Counted from the first letter of the stretch, positions 1-8,171 are shown. The stretch is 64,000 nt of DNA from JALOLV01 sp046295175 (GCA_046295175.1 JBKBNY010000001.1:1054001-1118000), one strand, 5' to 3'. A program made the numbers and translations. The notes: a model not told the origin generated them from the letters alone.

Positions 1-682
1 GTACGCATGCCAAAATGCCGACGTTGTGATTGCGGTGAGCCAGCAAACCAAAAGAGACATTATTGATTTTTATCGAATAAAAGAAGATAAGGTTCGGGTT
101 GTTTATCAGGGGATTACCACGCCACCGATTCCTCTCCAATCCTCTTCAAAAAACGAGATAAATAAATACATTCTTTGTGTAGCAACCATCGCCGAACGCA
201 AAAATCAATTGACCCTCGTCAAAGCATTTGAAGCACTCAATTTGCCAGATTATGAACTCGTTTTGGTTGGTGGCAAAACGTCTTACCAAACACAAATCGA
301 AGAGTATATTGCCCAAAGAAAACTCCAGAACATCAGGATTCTGAATAATGTTTCTTTTGAAGAATTACCGAATCTTTATGCCAATGCCGATTTGTTTGTG
401 TATCCGTCAATTTTTGAAGGATTTGGGATTCCAATCATTGAGGCTTTTCAATATAATTTGCCCGTTGTAGCGGCTACTGGCTCGTGTCTGGAAGAAGCTG
501 GCGGTAGTGGAGCAATCTATGCCAACCCGTTAGATTATCAAGATTTGGCCGAGAAAATGTCACAGGTCTTAAATAATCTTGATTTGTGTAATCAGCTCAT
601 TATCAACGGAAAAGAGCATTTGAAACAATTCTCAAAAGAGAAAATTGCCAATGACTTGAATATGATTTATAAAGCGATGTAA
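1..682 (+). CDS. Glycosyltransferase (GT4-like), C-terminal part
   Basis: The reading frame is open from base 2, before the first in-frame ATG at 26, so the gene starts upstream of the window and only its C-terminal half is seen. The visible part is a GT-B fold nucleotide-sugar-binding half. It carries a short LCVATIAERKNQ strand-loop near residue 50 and the family signature EGFGIPIIEAF near residue 130, whose glutamates normally contact the sugar-nucleotide donor. Such enzymes transfer a sugar from an activated donor to a glycan or lipid acceptor at the cytoplasmic face of the membrane. Donor and acceptor cannot be read from the sequence. The downstream gene is 62 bp away on the same strand. 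Confidence 0.85.
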   Translation, partial: YACQNADVVIAVSQQTKRDIIDFYRIKEDKVRVVYQGITTPPIPLQSSSKNEINKYILCVATIAERKNQLTLVKAFEALNLPDYELVLVGGKTSYQTQIEEYIAQRKLQNIRILNNVSFEELPNLYANADLFVYPSIFEGFGIPIIEAFQYNLPVVAATGSCLEEAGGSGAIYANPLDYQDLAEKMSQVLNNLDLCNQLIINGKEHLKQFSKEKIANDLNMIYKAM

Positions 683-744
683 GTGTGTGCGATACCCTCA
701 AAATAAATCAACAAAACTAAAAATTAACGTAATCAGCGATTCTA

Positions 745-1584
745 ATGATATTAATAGCAGACAGTGGCTCAACCAAAACCGATTGGAGGATTTTAGAAGA
801 AAACCGTGTGGTTGGACAAGCAAAAACCATAGGGTTCAACCCCTACTATCAAGATGCAGATTCGATAGCTAACGAATTAAAAGCCAATCTTTTACCTCAC
901 TGTGAAGGCACAGTATCAAAGGTGTTTTACTACGGAACTGGCGTGACCAACGACGAAAAAGCAGGAGTTATCAGAGATGCTTTGCAGCAAGTTTTTGAGA
1001 ACTGCGAGGTCGAAGCCCACAGCGATGTTGTCGGAGCCGCTCGTTCGCTTTGCGGACACGAAGCTGGCATAGCTTGTATCTTAGGTACTGGCTCAAATAC
1101 TTGCTATTATGATGGGCAAGAGATTGCATTTAAAGTAGATGCACTTGGGTTTTGGCTTGGCGATGAAGGCAGCGGCGGACACCTCGGCAAGACGCTCGTT
1201 TTGAGTTATTTACACAAGGAAATGCCAGCCGAAATCAGAGAGAAATTTATAAAAAGATACGGAGCTTTAGACCGTCTCGAAATCTTAGATAAAGCCTATC
1301 ATCAACCGTTCCCCAATCGGTACTTTGCTTCTTTCTCTAAGTTTTTATTCGACAATCGCAGTCATCCGTTCTGCTATCGACTTGTTTATGATTGTTTCGT
1401 GCAGTTTTTTGATAAATACGTCTGTAAATATCCCAATCATAAAGAAGTGAAAGTACACGTAGTTGGCTCGGTTGGGTTTTATTACAGCGATATTTTAAGA
1501 CAAGTAGCCAACGACAAAGGCGTTGCGATGAAGAACATCCTCGAAACTCCTATTGCGGGCCTGACGCTCTATCATACGAGGTAA
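745..1584 (+). CDS. BadF/BadG-type ATPase, N-acetylglucosamine-kinase-like
   Basis: A 279-residue protein of the ASKHA sugar-kinase/BadF-BadG family. The N terminus has the phosphate-1 loop DSGSTKTDW (residues 6-14). A glycine-rich GTGSNTCYYDG (about 115-125) and a GDEGSGGHLGK segment (about 138-148) match the ATP/sugar site of GlcNAc and MurNAc kinases. Such enzymes phosphorylate amino sugars recovered from peptidoglycan or chitin, using ATP in the cytoplasm. Length is usual for the Bacteroidota members (about 280). The ATG at 745 is chosen because the conserved strand MILIADSGST begins there; a longer ORF in another frame overlapping it is spurious. Substrate (GlcNAc versus MurNAc) is not determined. 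Confidence 0.82.
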   Translation: MILIADSGSTKTDWRILEENRVVGQAKTIGFNPYYQDADSIANELKANLLPHCEGTVSKVFYYGTGVTNDEKAGVIRDALQQVFENCEVEAHSDVVGAARSLCGHEAGIACILGTGSNTCYYDGQEIAFKVDALGFWLGDEGSGGHLGKTLVLSYLHKEMPAEIREKFIKRYGALDRLEILDKAYHQPFPNRYFASFSKFLFDNRSHPFCYRLVYDCFVQFFDKYVCKYPNHKEVKVHVVGSVGFYYSDILRQVANDKGVAMKNILETPIAGLTLYHTR

Positions 1585-1599
1585 ATATTTGACACTGCT

Positions 1600-1632
1600 A
1601 ACGCTGACAGGGTTTTGAACCCAGTCAGCGTT
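1600..1632. terminator. Terminator-like hairpin between convergent genes
   Basis: Arms AACGCTGAC (1600-1608) and GTCAGCGTT (1624-1632) pair, with an inner GGGTT/AACCC pairing after single A mismatches. It lies between the stop of the GlcNAc-kinase-like gene (1584) and the convergent aldo/keto reductase stop (1637), as expected for a bidirectional terminator, but neither side shows a clear T-run. Part of the palindrome (GACAGGGTTTTGAAC) recurs in the hairpin at 8826-8882. Confidence 0.5.
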
Positions 1633-1636
1633 GTGC

Positions 1637-2455
1637 TTACAAATAACTCATTGGGTCGTCGGCAACACGAGTGCCATCATGAAAAGTATTCATCAGTGCG
1701 ATTTCTTCTGCCGAAAGTTCAAAATCAAAAACATCCATATTGGCTTTTAATCTTTCGTAATTGCTCGACTTCGGAATCGTCACAAAACCCTGCTGCACCG
1801 CCCACCTCACCAAGACTTGGTAAGTTGATTTATCGTATTTTTCGGCAATTTTGATTAATCTTGGGTCATTTTGCTTGAGTCCACGCACCAAAGGTGAATA
1901 GGTTTCTATCTGAATTCCCTTCGCCTGACACAACGCAATAGTTTCGGGCTGGTAACAATAGGGAGTCAACTCAAACTGATTAACGGCCGGAATTACTTCG
2001 GCGTAAGTAAATAATTCTTCGAGATGCGGCACCAAATAATTCGACACGCCAATAGCCCGAACACGGCCTTCGTGGTAAAGTTTTTCGAGGGCTTTGTAGC
2101 TTTCTTTTCGTTTATCCCGGACAGGCCAATGAATCAAATATAAATCTACATAGTCAAGCCCTAACTGTTTGAGGCTTTGGTCGTAGGCTTTTAGGGTAGA
2201 GTCAAAACCTTGGTCGGTGTCCCAAACTTTGGTTGTAATAAAAACCTCATTACGTGGTATTTTACTTTCTCGCAAAGCTCTACCTACTTGGTCTTCGTTG
2301 CCGTAGATTTTGGCGGTGTCAATGTGCCGATAACCGAGTTCTAATGCCCAAAGGGCAGCTTTGTAGGTTTCATCGCCAAATTTTGGGTCATAAACCCCCA
2401 ATCCGATTTGTGGTATCTCAATGCCGTTGTTAAGCGTCAGGGTTGGTGAGTGCAT
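1637..2455 (-). CDS. Aldo/keto reductase (AKR5-like)
   Basis: A 272-residue TIM-barrel oxidoreductase that reduces aldehydes or ketones with NADPH. The catalytic tetrad is visible: D in GYRHIDTAKIYGNE (about 42-55), Y in the same segment, K in FITTKVWD (about 75) and H in LIHWPVRD (about 108). The C-terminal NADPH loop reads TIPKSSNYERLKANMDVFDF. The start at 2455 places MHSPTLTLNNGIEIPQIGLG at the canonical first strand. The family includes 2,5-diketo-D-gluconate reductases, but the physiological substrate cannot be fixed from sequence. It is convergent with the kinase-like gene and divergent from the methyltransferase at 2551. Confidence 0.9.
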   Translation of the reverse strand: MHSPTLTLNNGIEIPQIGLGVYDPKFGDETYKAALWALELGYRHIDTAKIYGNEDQVGRALRESKIPRNEVFITTKVWDTDQGFDSTLKAYDQSLKQLGLDYVDLYLIHWPVRDKRKESYKALEKLYHEGRVRAIGVSNYLVPHLEELFTYAEVIPAVNQFELTPYCYQPETIALCQAKGIQIETYSPLVRGLKQNDPRLIKIAEKYDKSTYQVLVRWAVQQGFVTIPKSSNYERLKANMDVFDFELSAEEIALMNTFHDGTRVADDPMSYL

Positions 2456-2550
2456 ATTTTATTGGGTTTCTAAGTTTCGAGTTTTAAAGTTTCAAATTAG
2501 GCATGTTTTGTTAAATAATCATGTAGATTTGCCATTATTTATGAGTTTTT

Positions 2551-3288
2551 ATGAAAGATAACTTCTCAAAACAAGCCGATATTTACGCTCAATATCGCCC
2601 CGAATATCCTGCCGAACTGTTTGAATTTATTATTTCTCAGGTCAAAAATACCGATTCGGCTTGGGATTGTGCCACTGGCAATGGGCAAGCTGCCAAAGAA
2701 TTAGCCAAATATTTTAGGCACGTTACGGCAACTGATATTAGTCAAAAACAACTCGATAACGCCCACCAAGCCCACAATATTGAATACCTAATCTCGGCCG
2801 CCGAAGAAACCCCTTTTGCCGATAATTCATTCGATTTAGTGACTGTCGCCCAAGCTCTGCACTGGTTAAATTTTGATAAATTCTATCCCGAAATCAAACG
2901 TGTACTTAAAAATGATGGCATTTTTGCAACTTGGATGTATGAATTGAATTCGGTCGAACCACAAATTGATGCTGTAATGCGACATCTCTACGAACCGATT
3001 TTGGGCGAATATTGGGACAAAGAACGTAAACACATCGAAAACGAATATTCGACGATTCCGTTTCCGTTAGAAAATATCCAAACCGCTCGTTTTTTTTATG
3101 AAATCGACTGGACGGTAGAGCATTATTTGGGGTATTTGCGTACTTGGTCGAGTACCCAAAAATACATCAAGGCAAGGCAGCAAGACCCTGTTTCGATTGT
3201 CGAGGCAGATTTGAGAAACCTTTGGGGAGAAGGCAAAAGAATTGTTACTTTTCCGATATTTTTGAAATTAGGTAGTGTATCAAAATAA
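2551..3288 (+). CDS. Class I SAM-dependent methyltransferase
   Basis: A 245-residue methyltransferase of the UbiE/Methyltransf_11 type. The SAM-binding motif I reads AWDCATGNGQAAKELA (about 38-53). The acidic end of strand 2 is in VTATDIS, and the post-motif is LISAAEETPFADNSFDLV. The variable C terminus (after about residue 150), which would define the acceptor, resembles the SAM methyltransferases often annotated only as class I in Bacteroidota. It transfers a methyl group from S-adenosylmethionine to an unknown small molecule in the cytoplasm. The next gene starts within a few tens of bases on the same strand, so co-transcription is possible. Confidence 0.85.
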   Translation: MKDNFSKQADIYAQYRPEYPAELFEFIISQVKNTDSAWDCATGNGQAAKELAKYFRHVTATDISQKQLDNAHQAHNIEYLISAAEETPFADNSFDLVTVAQALHWLNFDKFYPEIKRVLKNDGIFATWMYELNSVEPQIDAVMRHLYEPILGEYWDKERKHIENEYSTIPFPLENIQTARFFYEIDWTVEHYLGYLRTWSSTQKYIKARQQDPVSIVEADLRNLWGEGKRIVTFPIFLKLGSVSK

Positions 3289-3326
3289 ATCAAACCGTGT
3301 TATTATTCATTCAATTTATCCTGTTT

Positions 3327-3962
3327 ATGATAACTGATTATCAAATCAATTTGGCCAAAAATCAGTGGAAATCACTGCCCGAAATACACTTCAAAAACTC
3401 GACCGATGGCAAAGAAGCCAGCCAAGAGACCATCGTAAAACTCCGATACGATGATGATTTTTTATACGTAGAATTCGACTGCCGAAACAATCCATTCACC
3501 ATACAAAATACTTACACTGAGCATAATACACCCATGTATAACCAAGAGGTTTTTGAGTTGTTTATCTCAGACGAACTCGAAACGCCTAAGCATTATTTAG
3601 AATTTGAAATCAATCCAAACAATGCCATCTGGACGGGTTTTATTGAGAATCCGACGGGCAAAGCACCCTTACCTGCCGCAACTAAGATGGTCGCACCAGA
3701 ACAAACGGGTATCACGCACAATGTAAAAGCCCAAAAAGATTCGTGGTCGGGTAGTTTTCAGATTCCGTTTAAGCTGATTGGTAAAAAACAGAAAGAATAC
3801 CGAATCAATTTTTATAGAATTATCTCAACCAAATCGCATTCCGAAAAAAACTGGTCGGGTAGCCCCGCCGATTGCTTGTATCTGTGTTGGAGCCCAACGA
3901 TGAGCGGTAAAATGCCTGCATTTCATCGCCCTGCGGCGTTTGGTACATTGGTATTAGAGTGA
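3327..3962 (+). CDS. CBM9-like carbohydrate-binding family protein
   Basis: About 211 residues with the beta-sandwich pattern of the carbohydrate-binding family 9-like proteins common in Bacteroidota: LRYDDDFLYVEFDCR, then VFELFISDELETPKHYLEFEI, then SWSGSFQIPFKLIG and a terminal PAAFGTLVLE. These domains bind glycans in xylanases, but stand-alone versions like this one have no assigned function. The ATG at 3327 is preferred over the GTG at 3297 because the family body begins at TDYQ; the ten extra residues would be hydrophobic (LLFIQFILF) and could instead be the start of a weak signal peptide. No catalytic residues are evident. Confidence 0.7.
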   Translation: MITDYQINLAKNQWKSLPEIHFKNSTDGKEASQETIVKLRYDDDFLYVEFDCRNNPFTIQNTYTEHNTPMYNQEVFELFISDELETPKHYLEFEINPNNAIWTGFIENPTGKAPLPAATKMVAPEQTGITHNVKAQKDSWSGSFQIPFKLIGKKQKEYRINFYRIISTKSHSEKNWSGSPADCLYLCWSPTMSGKMPAFHRPAAFGTLVLE

Positions 3963-3970
3963 AAATCTTT

Positions 3971-4003
3971 AAACCTCACCCCCGGCCCCTCTCCCAACGG
4001 AGA
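3971..4003. repeat. Truncated copy of a widespread CCTCACCCCCGGCCCCTCTCC-type intergenic repeat
   Basis: Between the convergent genes ending at 3962 and 4016 there is a C-rich tract containing CCTCACCCCCGGCCCCTCTC. It is compositionally unlike the AT-rich surroundings and similar to a dispersed intergenic repeat I recall from many bacterial genomes. Only one copy is seen in this window, so calling it a repeat rests on prior knowledge. Confidence 0.4.
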
Positions 4004-4015
4004 TGAGTGCTATTT

Positions 4016-4834
4016 TTACCATTTTTCGACCATTTCGTTGATTAATCCGAGCAAAAACTTTGATTTTTCGCCTACTTTTCCACCTCCGATGAGCTTATCG
4101 TCCAACTGTGTAATCGGCAAAACTCGCTTGGTTGTACTCGTAGTAAATGCTTCTTCGGCATTCAGAAACTCGTCGAGACTTACGGGACGTTCGATGACTT
4201 CAAAGTGAGGTTTTGCCAATTCGATAACTGTGCGACGGGTGATTCCTCGCAGAATATTTCGATTAGGTGTAATCAGCTTATCGCCCTCAAAAATGAAAAC
4301 ATTGCTACGGCTCAATTCGCTGATTTCGCCATCTTTATAAAACAGCACATCGGTTGCTCCCGCCGCTTTAATATCCGATTGTAGCATCAATAAATGCTTG
4401 TAGTCGGTAGATTTGAGTTCGGGCAAATCACGGACAAATTCATACCCAATTACTTTGATACCGTGCTGGTATTCTTCGGGGTTTGTGCCATGAATAACCT
4501 CGCTGATAATCAACAAGTTAGGCGATGGAGAAGAAATGCTATTTCCGCTGTATCCGCCCGTTAGGACAAATCTGAAAGCACAATCATCCAAACCCGATTT
4601 TTTGAGTAAATCCATCACAACCGAATACGCTTTGTCTTTTTCGATAGGATTCGTCAATCTCAAGATTCTGGCCGAATTATTGAATCGTTCCCAATACAAA
4701 TCCCACTGAAACGGACGACCATTGTAGGTTCTGAAATAGTCAAAAAGTCCGTATCCTCGCAGCAATCCTAAGTCGTTGATTTTGAGACTTGTATCTTCAA
4801 CTGGCTGTATTTTTTCATTGAAATAGCAATACAT
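4016..4834 (-). CDS. Class IV aminotransferase (PLP), aminodeoxychorismate-lyase/BCAT-like
   Basis: About 272 residues of the fold-type IV PLP family, which holds branched-chain aminotransferases, D-amino-acid transaminases and 4-amino-4-deoxychorismate lyase. Visible landmarks are GLLRGYGLFDYFRTYNGRPF near the N terminus, the probable PLP lysine in STDYKHLLMLQSD, SNVFIFEGDKLITP, ILRGITRRTVIELA and the late STTKRVLPITQLDD. ATG 4834 (MYCYFNEKI) is chosen over 4864 because the family starts at this strand and a minus-strand TATCTTTG box at 4881-4888 would leave almost no leader for the longer form. Whether it makes p-aminobenzoate or transaminates amino acids is undecided. Confidence 0.82.
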   Translation of the reverse strand: MYCYFNEKIQPVEDTSLKINDLGLLRGYGLFDYFRTYNGRPFQWDLYWERFNNSARILRLTNPIEKDKAYSVVMDLLKKSGLDDCAFRFVLTGGYSGNSISSPSPNLLIISEVIHGTNPEEYQHGIKVIGYEFVRDLPELKSTDYKHLLMLQSDIKAAGATDVLFYKDGEISELSRSNVFIFEGDKLITPNRNILRGITRRTVIELAKPHFEVIERPVSLDEFLNAEEAFTTSTTKRVLPITQLDDKLIGGGKVGEKSKFLLGLINEMVEKW

Positions 4835-4880
4835 TTTCTTTGGTTTTTGTCGGTTAGAAAGCAATTTAGTTCGATTTTTA

Positions 4881-4888
4881 CAAAGATA
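4881..4888 (-). promoter_or_regulatory. Candidate -7 box (TATCTTTG) for the aminotransferase
   Basis: On the minus strand this octamer matches the Bacteroidota -7 consensus TAnnTTTG and lies about 45 bases upstream of the preferred ATG at 4834. No convincing -33 TTTG is seen, so support is partial. Confidence 0.35.
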
Positions 4889-4962
4889 TGGATTGATTAT
4901 AAAAGTATTTGTTTTTAGAATCGTTAAATCATTACTTTGCTACACCAAAACAACAGTAGGTA

Positions 4963-5811
4963 ATGTTAAGAAAAGCTTTTCTTTTGATAATTCTCACAAT
5001 CAAGGCACTTGCACAAGTACCCGACACACCCCTTTTAGAAAACATCAGAGTTGATAGCACCGCTCCACACCGTTACCGAGTTGGTGGATTTGGTATTGGG
5101 ATTTCTACCATGAGAGATAATCTTCTGTCGCCGCTTCGCTACAATGGCATCACGATTGGCTCACCGTCTTCGACCTGGACATTCAAAAACAGTGGTTGGT
5201 TAATTCTCAATAGAAGTCTTTATTCTATCAGTATAGATTCGAGTTCGGCTCGGCGTGGTAATCTCATCACAACCCTCAATTATGGTTTTCAGAAGCATTA
5301 CTTAAAGGCCGTCAATCGTTACGACTACCTCAAAAAGTTTTATTGGGGAGGTTTCTTTGAAGTGATGGGTAGCCTCCGAACCTCCATCGGAAATGTAAAC
5401 AATGTGCTGTCTTATGATGTTGGTATAGGTATCGGGCCTTCGGTTATGTTCCGAAATCGGGTAAAAGTCGGCAAGTCGAATCTTGATATTTTTAATCAGT
5501 TTTCAACAGTTTTGGCTGGAATTTACTTCCGTCCGCAATATTCGTGGTCTTTTCCGGCTCAAGATTCCGAAAAGAACAAACTATATCCTAATTTTGTGAT
5601 GGGTTCGGTCAATGTTCATCGCCATTTTGATTACAGACTTTCGGTTGATTTCTACCAAAGAGAAACCAAAGGGATGTTCAGAAAACGTAAACTGATGCGA
5701 AAAGTAGCGTATCGAGTGAGTTATGGCTGGCAGTATCGAGAATTTACCGAGCCGTCGGTTTTCAAACGAGGACAACATTTATTACAATTTGGGCCGATAA
5801 TTAAACTATGA
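4963..5811 (+). CDS. Exported hypothetical protein, probable outer-membrane beta-barrel
   Basis: A 282-residue protein with a signal peptide (MLRKAFLLIILTIKALAQ, cleavage likely after AQ). The rest is rich in alternating aromatic/polar strands such as KKFYWGGFFEVMG, LSYDVGIGIGPSVMF, YRLSVDFYQRET and AYRVSYGWQYREF, ending in QHLLQFGPIIKL, which suggests a small outer-membrane barrel. I do not recognise the family. Its stop overlaps the start of the next gene (ATGA at 5808-5811), so it is translationally coupled to the cytochrome-b5-like gene. The pairing does not reveal a function. Confidence 0.65.
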   Translation: MLRKAFLLIILTIKALAQVPDTPLLENIRVDSTAPHRYRVGGFGIGISTMRDNLLSPLRYNGITIGSPSSTWTFKNSGWLILNRSLYSISIDSSSARRGNLITTLNYGFQKHYLKAVNRYDYLKKFYWGGFFEVMGSLRTSIGNVNNVLSYDVGIGIGPSVMFRNRVKVGKSNLDIFNQFSTVLAGIYFRPQYSWSFPAQDSEKNKLYPNFVMGSVNVHRHFDYRLSVDFYQRETKGMFRKRKLMRKVAYRVSYGWQYREFTEPSVFKRGQHLLQFGPIIKL

Positions 5812-6038
5812 AATCGTACACAAAAGCCCAGCTGGCACTCCGAAACGGACAAGATAAAGATGAAATTTGGGTGGCTTTTCGGGGACAAATCTATGATGTA
5901 ACAAAATCTCGACTTTGGCGAAACGGCAAGCATTATGAGCATTGGGCTGGTCAGGATTTAACCGACGAACTCGCCGATGCCCCACACAGCGAAAAGGTTT
6001 TTGAGAAATTTGAAGTAATCGGAATATTAAGCAGTTAA
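5808..6038 (+). CDS. Cytochrome b5-like heme/steroid-binding domain protein
   Basis: A 76-residue stand-alone cytochrome b5-like domain: AQLALRNGQDKDEIWVAFRGQIYDVTKSRLW, then GKHYEHWAGQDLTDELADAPHS and a terminal VIGIL. It starts with the b5 strand (Y-T-K-A-Q-L-A) and keeps the GxxYDVTxS motif, but the classic heme loop HPGG is replaced by GKHYEHWAGQDLT, with H-Y-E-H supplying candidate ligands as in small bacterial and membrane-steroid-binding homologues. It is soluble and predicted cytoplasmic. It begins inside the stop codon of the preceding gene and is 2 bp from the following membrane protein, indicating one operon. Heme binding is not proven by sequence. Confidence 0.78.
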   Translation: MKSYTKAQLALRNGQDKDEIWVAFRGQIYDVTKSRLWRNGKHYEHWAGQDLTDELADAPHSEKVFEKFEVIGILSS

Positions 6039-6040
6039 TT

Positions 6041-6262
6041 ATGAAATTAGTAGAAGCATTATTTGCGTTTGGAGCATTCGGTTTTTTGACAATTTGGGTT
6101 GACCAATTTGTTTACAAAGGCTCTACACTTAGCAATAGTTATCATTTTTTGATGTTTGGATTGGCCTCTTTTATGTGCTATTTGTATTTTAGAGGTAAAC
6201 GTATTCTGAAAGAAAATCAAGGCAAACAGCAAAATCAGCCACCACAAAAAAAGAAAAAGTAG
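6041..6262 (+). CDS. Small two-helix membrane protein
   Basis: A 73-residue protein with two hydrophobic segments (ALFAFGAFGFLTIWV, about 5-20, and FLMFGLASFMCYLYF, about 37-51) and a basic, glutamine/lysine-rich cytoplasmic tail ending QPPQKKKK. No family recognised. It starts 2 bp after the b5-like gene and is the last gene of the 4963-6262 set, so it could anchor or partner the b5-like domain, but this is inference. Confidence 0.6.
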   Translation: MKLVEALFAFGAFGFLTIWVDQFVYKGSTLSNSYHFLMFGLASFMCYLYFRGKRILKENQGKQQNQPPQKKKK

Positions 6263-6266
6263 AGGA

Positions 6267-6297
6267 TTTGAATATTTTTGAATCTATCGTAATTTTG
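6267..6297 (+). promoter_or_regulatory. Bacteroidota promoter for tRNA-Pro
   Basis: TTTG at 6267-6270 and TAATTTTG at 6290-6297 are separated by 19 bases, a full match to the TTTG-N19-TAnnTTTG promoter. Transcription would start near 6304, about 90 bases before the tRNA at 6394. Confidence 0.7.
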
Positions 6298-6393
6298 TGC
6301 GGTTGTATTGTAATAATTGGTTAATCGTGGTTCATAATTATTGACTTTCTTTTACAATTAGCACCCAATTATAGTCTTGCTACAACATTTATT

Positions 6394-6468
6394 CGGGGTG
6401 TAGCTCAGCCCGGTTAGAGTACACGTCTGGGGGGCGTGTGGCCGCAAGTTCGAATCTTGTCACCCCGA
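6394..6468 (+). tRNA. tRNA-Pro (anticodon GGG)
   Basis: A 75-base cloverleaf. The acceptor arms CGGGGTG (6394-6400) and CACCCCG (6461-6467) pair perfectly, with discriminator A at 6468. The D-arm region reads TAGCTCAGCCCGGTTAGAG. The anticodon stem CACGT/GCGTG encloses the loop CTGGGGG, giving anticodon GGG. The T-arm is GCAAG-TTCGAAT-CTTGT. The 3' CCA is not encoded (ACCG follows), so it must be added post-transcriptionally. It reads proline CCC/CCU codons. Confidence 0.93.
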
Positions 6469-6471
6469 CCG

Positions 6472-6501
6472 AAACCATCTCATCGTCGAGATGGTTTTTT
6501 A
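6472..6501 (+). terminator. Intrinsic terminator of the tRNA
   Basis: A ten-base-pair stem (6472-6481 with 6488-6497), six-base loop ATCGTC and a following T-run, starting four bases after the tRNA. The ORF reading through it in front of the reductase is therefore not used as a start. Confidence 0.85.
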
Positions 6502-6565
6502 TTTTCTCAAAATCCGAACTATTAGGTTTATTTCGGTTGTTATAATTCACACAAAATTTGAAAAC

Positions 6566-7105
6566 ATGCAAAACTCTCGAAAACTAATCCTCTACATAGC
6601 CATGAGTTTAGATGGCTATATCGCTCAACCAAACGATAATCTCGACTTTTTATCAATCGTCGAAAAAGAAGGCGAAGACTACGGCTACAATGATTTTATC
6701 CAGACAATAGACACCGTTATCGTGGGGCGTAAAACTTACGATAAAGTCCTTTCGATGGGTTATGATTTTCCGCACGCCGACAAAGAATCGTACATCATTA
6801 CCCGAACTCAGAGACCACCCATCGGTAACATCACATTTTATACCGAAGACCTCAAAACGCTCGTCGAAAACCTAAAAGCTAAAGAAGGTAAAAACATTTT
6901 TTGCGATGGTGGTGCCGAAATCGTAAACGAATTACTAAAACACAACCTGATTGATGAATTTTACATTTCAATCATCCCGATTATGATTGGAAGCGGAACA
7001 CCACTTTTTAAAGACGAACGCCCCGAAACCAATCTAAAATTGATAAGTACCAAAGCATACGAAAAGGGACTCGTTCAGTTACACTATTCAAGAATTACCT
7101 CCTGA
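6566..7105 (+). CDS. Dihydrofolate-reductase-like (RibD C-terminal domain) protein
   Basis: A 179-residue member of the RibD C-terminal/DHFR-fold family (YwjB/YyaP-like): LILYIAMSLDGYIAQPNDNLDFL at the N terminus, DTVIVGRKTYDKVLSMG (about 57-73), the NADPH-site segment KNIFCDGGAEIVNELL (about 110-125) and the terminal FYISIIPIMIGSGTPLF. Family members are NADPH-dependent reductases; most stand-alone copies have no known substrate, and they do not replace folA. ATG 6566 is chosen because the first conserved strand follows it and earlier in-frame codons lie in the tRNA terminator. Confidence 0.85.
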   Translation: MQNSRKLILYIAMSLDGYIAQPNDNLDFLSIVEKEGEDYGYNDFIQTIDTVIVGRKTYDKVLSMGYDFPHADKESYIITRTQRPPIGNITFYTEDLKTLVENLKAKEGKNIFCDGGAEIVNELLKHNLIDEFYISIIPIMIGSGTPLFKDERPETNLKLISTKAYEKGLVQLHYSRITS

Positions 7106-7208
7106 TTTGGAATGATTAATTGATTCTAAGCGTTAAATTTGGAGGAATCAAAGTAATCAGAAAATAGAATGGTTGTGTAATCATTCTATTTTTCGTACTC
7201 CAAAGAAA

Positions 7209-8171
7209 ATGACTTACGATTTAATCATCATTGGGGCTGGGCCAATTGGCTTGGCGTGCGGCATAGAAGCCCAGAAGGCTGGTCTAAGTTACCTCATCAT
7301 CGAAAAAGGGTGTTTGGTTAACTCGCTGTACAACTACCCCTCAAACATGACTTTTTTCAGCACATCCGAAAGGCTCGAACTCGACAGCATTCCGTTTGTT
7401 TCAAATAATGCCAAACCCACCCGTAGCGAGGCCCTCGAATACTACCGTCGTGTGGCGGTGCATCGCAAACTCAACGTCAATCTTTTTGAAGAAGTCATCA
7501 ACCTCTCGCCGCAAAAATCTACTTACAAAATCTCAACAACCAAAAGCGACTACGAAACCAAAAACGTAGTTTTGGCAACTGGTTTTTACGATATTCCGTT
7601 TATGATGAATGTCGAAGGCGAAGATTTACCCAAAGTTACGCACTACTACAAAGACCCTCATTTCTATGCCATGACAAAGGTCTTGGTGGTGGGAGCCAAT
7701 AATTCGGCCGTAGATGCTGCACTCGAAACATGGCGAAAAGGTGCCGACGTTACGATGGTAATTCGTCAATCCGAAATCGGACGTAGAGTAAAATATTGGG
7801 CAAAACCCGACATCGAGAATCGTATCAAAGAAGGGTCTATCAAAGCCTATTTCGACTCAGAAATCACCAAAATCACCACAAAAGATGTTAGCATAAAAAC
7901 GCCCGAAGGCGAAGTAGTGATTCCGAACGATTACGTAATCGCGATGACGGGTTACCAACCAAATCTCGATTTTTTGCGTAAAATCGGCATTGAACTTTCG
8001 GCCGATGAAATAATGAAACCTACCTACGACGAAACCACGATGGAGACCAATCTGCCGAATGTCTTTTTGGCAGGAGTAATCTGTGGCGGAATGGATACCC
8101 ACAGCCTATTTATCGAAAACTCAAGGATTCACGCCGAAATGATTGTCAAGAAGATTATCTCCAATAAATAA
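7209..8171 (+). CDS. YpdA-type FAD/NADPH oxidoreductase (putative bacillithiol disulfide reductase)
   Basis: About 320 residues. The N-terminal FAD Rossmann motif is LIIIGAGPIGLACG. The family-specific segment LYNYPSNMTFFSTSERLEL follows, with the second NADPH Rossmann motif VLVVGANNSAVDAALE near residue 160 and the C-terminal FAD motif VFLAGVICGG. This architecture matches YpdA/Bdr, which reduces bacillithiol disulfide using NADPH. The cysteine that follows GGGP in Firmicutes YpdA (Cys14) is isoleucine here, although a cysteine occurs four residues later. ATG 7209 is chosen since it directly precedes the FAD strand. The substrate thiol in this organism is inference. Confidence 0.85.
   Translation: MTYDLIIIGAGPIGLACGIEAQKAGLSYLIIEKGCLVNSLYNYPSNMTFFSTSERLELDSIPFVSNNAKPTRSEALEYYRRVAVHRKLNVNLFEEVINLSPQKSTYKISTTKSDYETKNVVLATGFYDIPFMMNVEGEDLPKVTHYYKDPHFYAMTKVLVVGANNSAVDAALETWRKGADVTMVIRQSEIGRRVKYWAKPDIENRIKEGSIKAYFDSEITKITTKDVSIKTPEGEVVIPNDYVIAMTGYQPNLDFLRKIGIELSADEIMKPTYDETTMETNLPNVFLAGVICGGMDTHSLFIENSRIHAEMIVKKIISNK

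Noticed and set aside
687..872. 61-residue ORF before the kinase-like gene
   Set aside because: Frame-shifted overlap of the GlcNAc-kinase-like start; no family signature.
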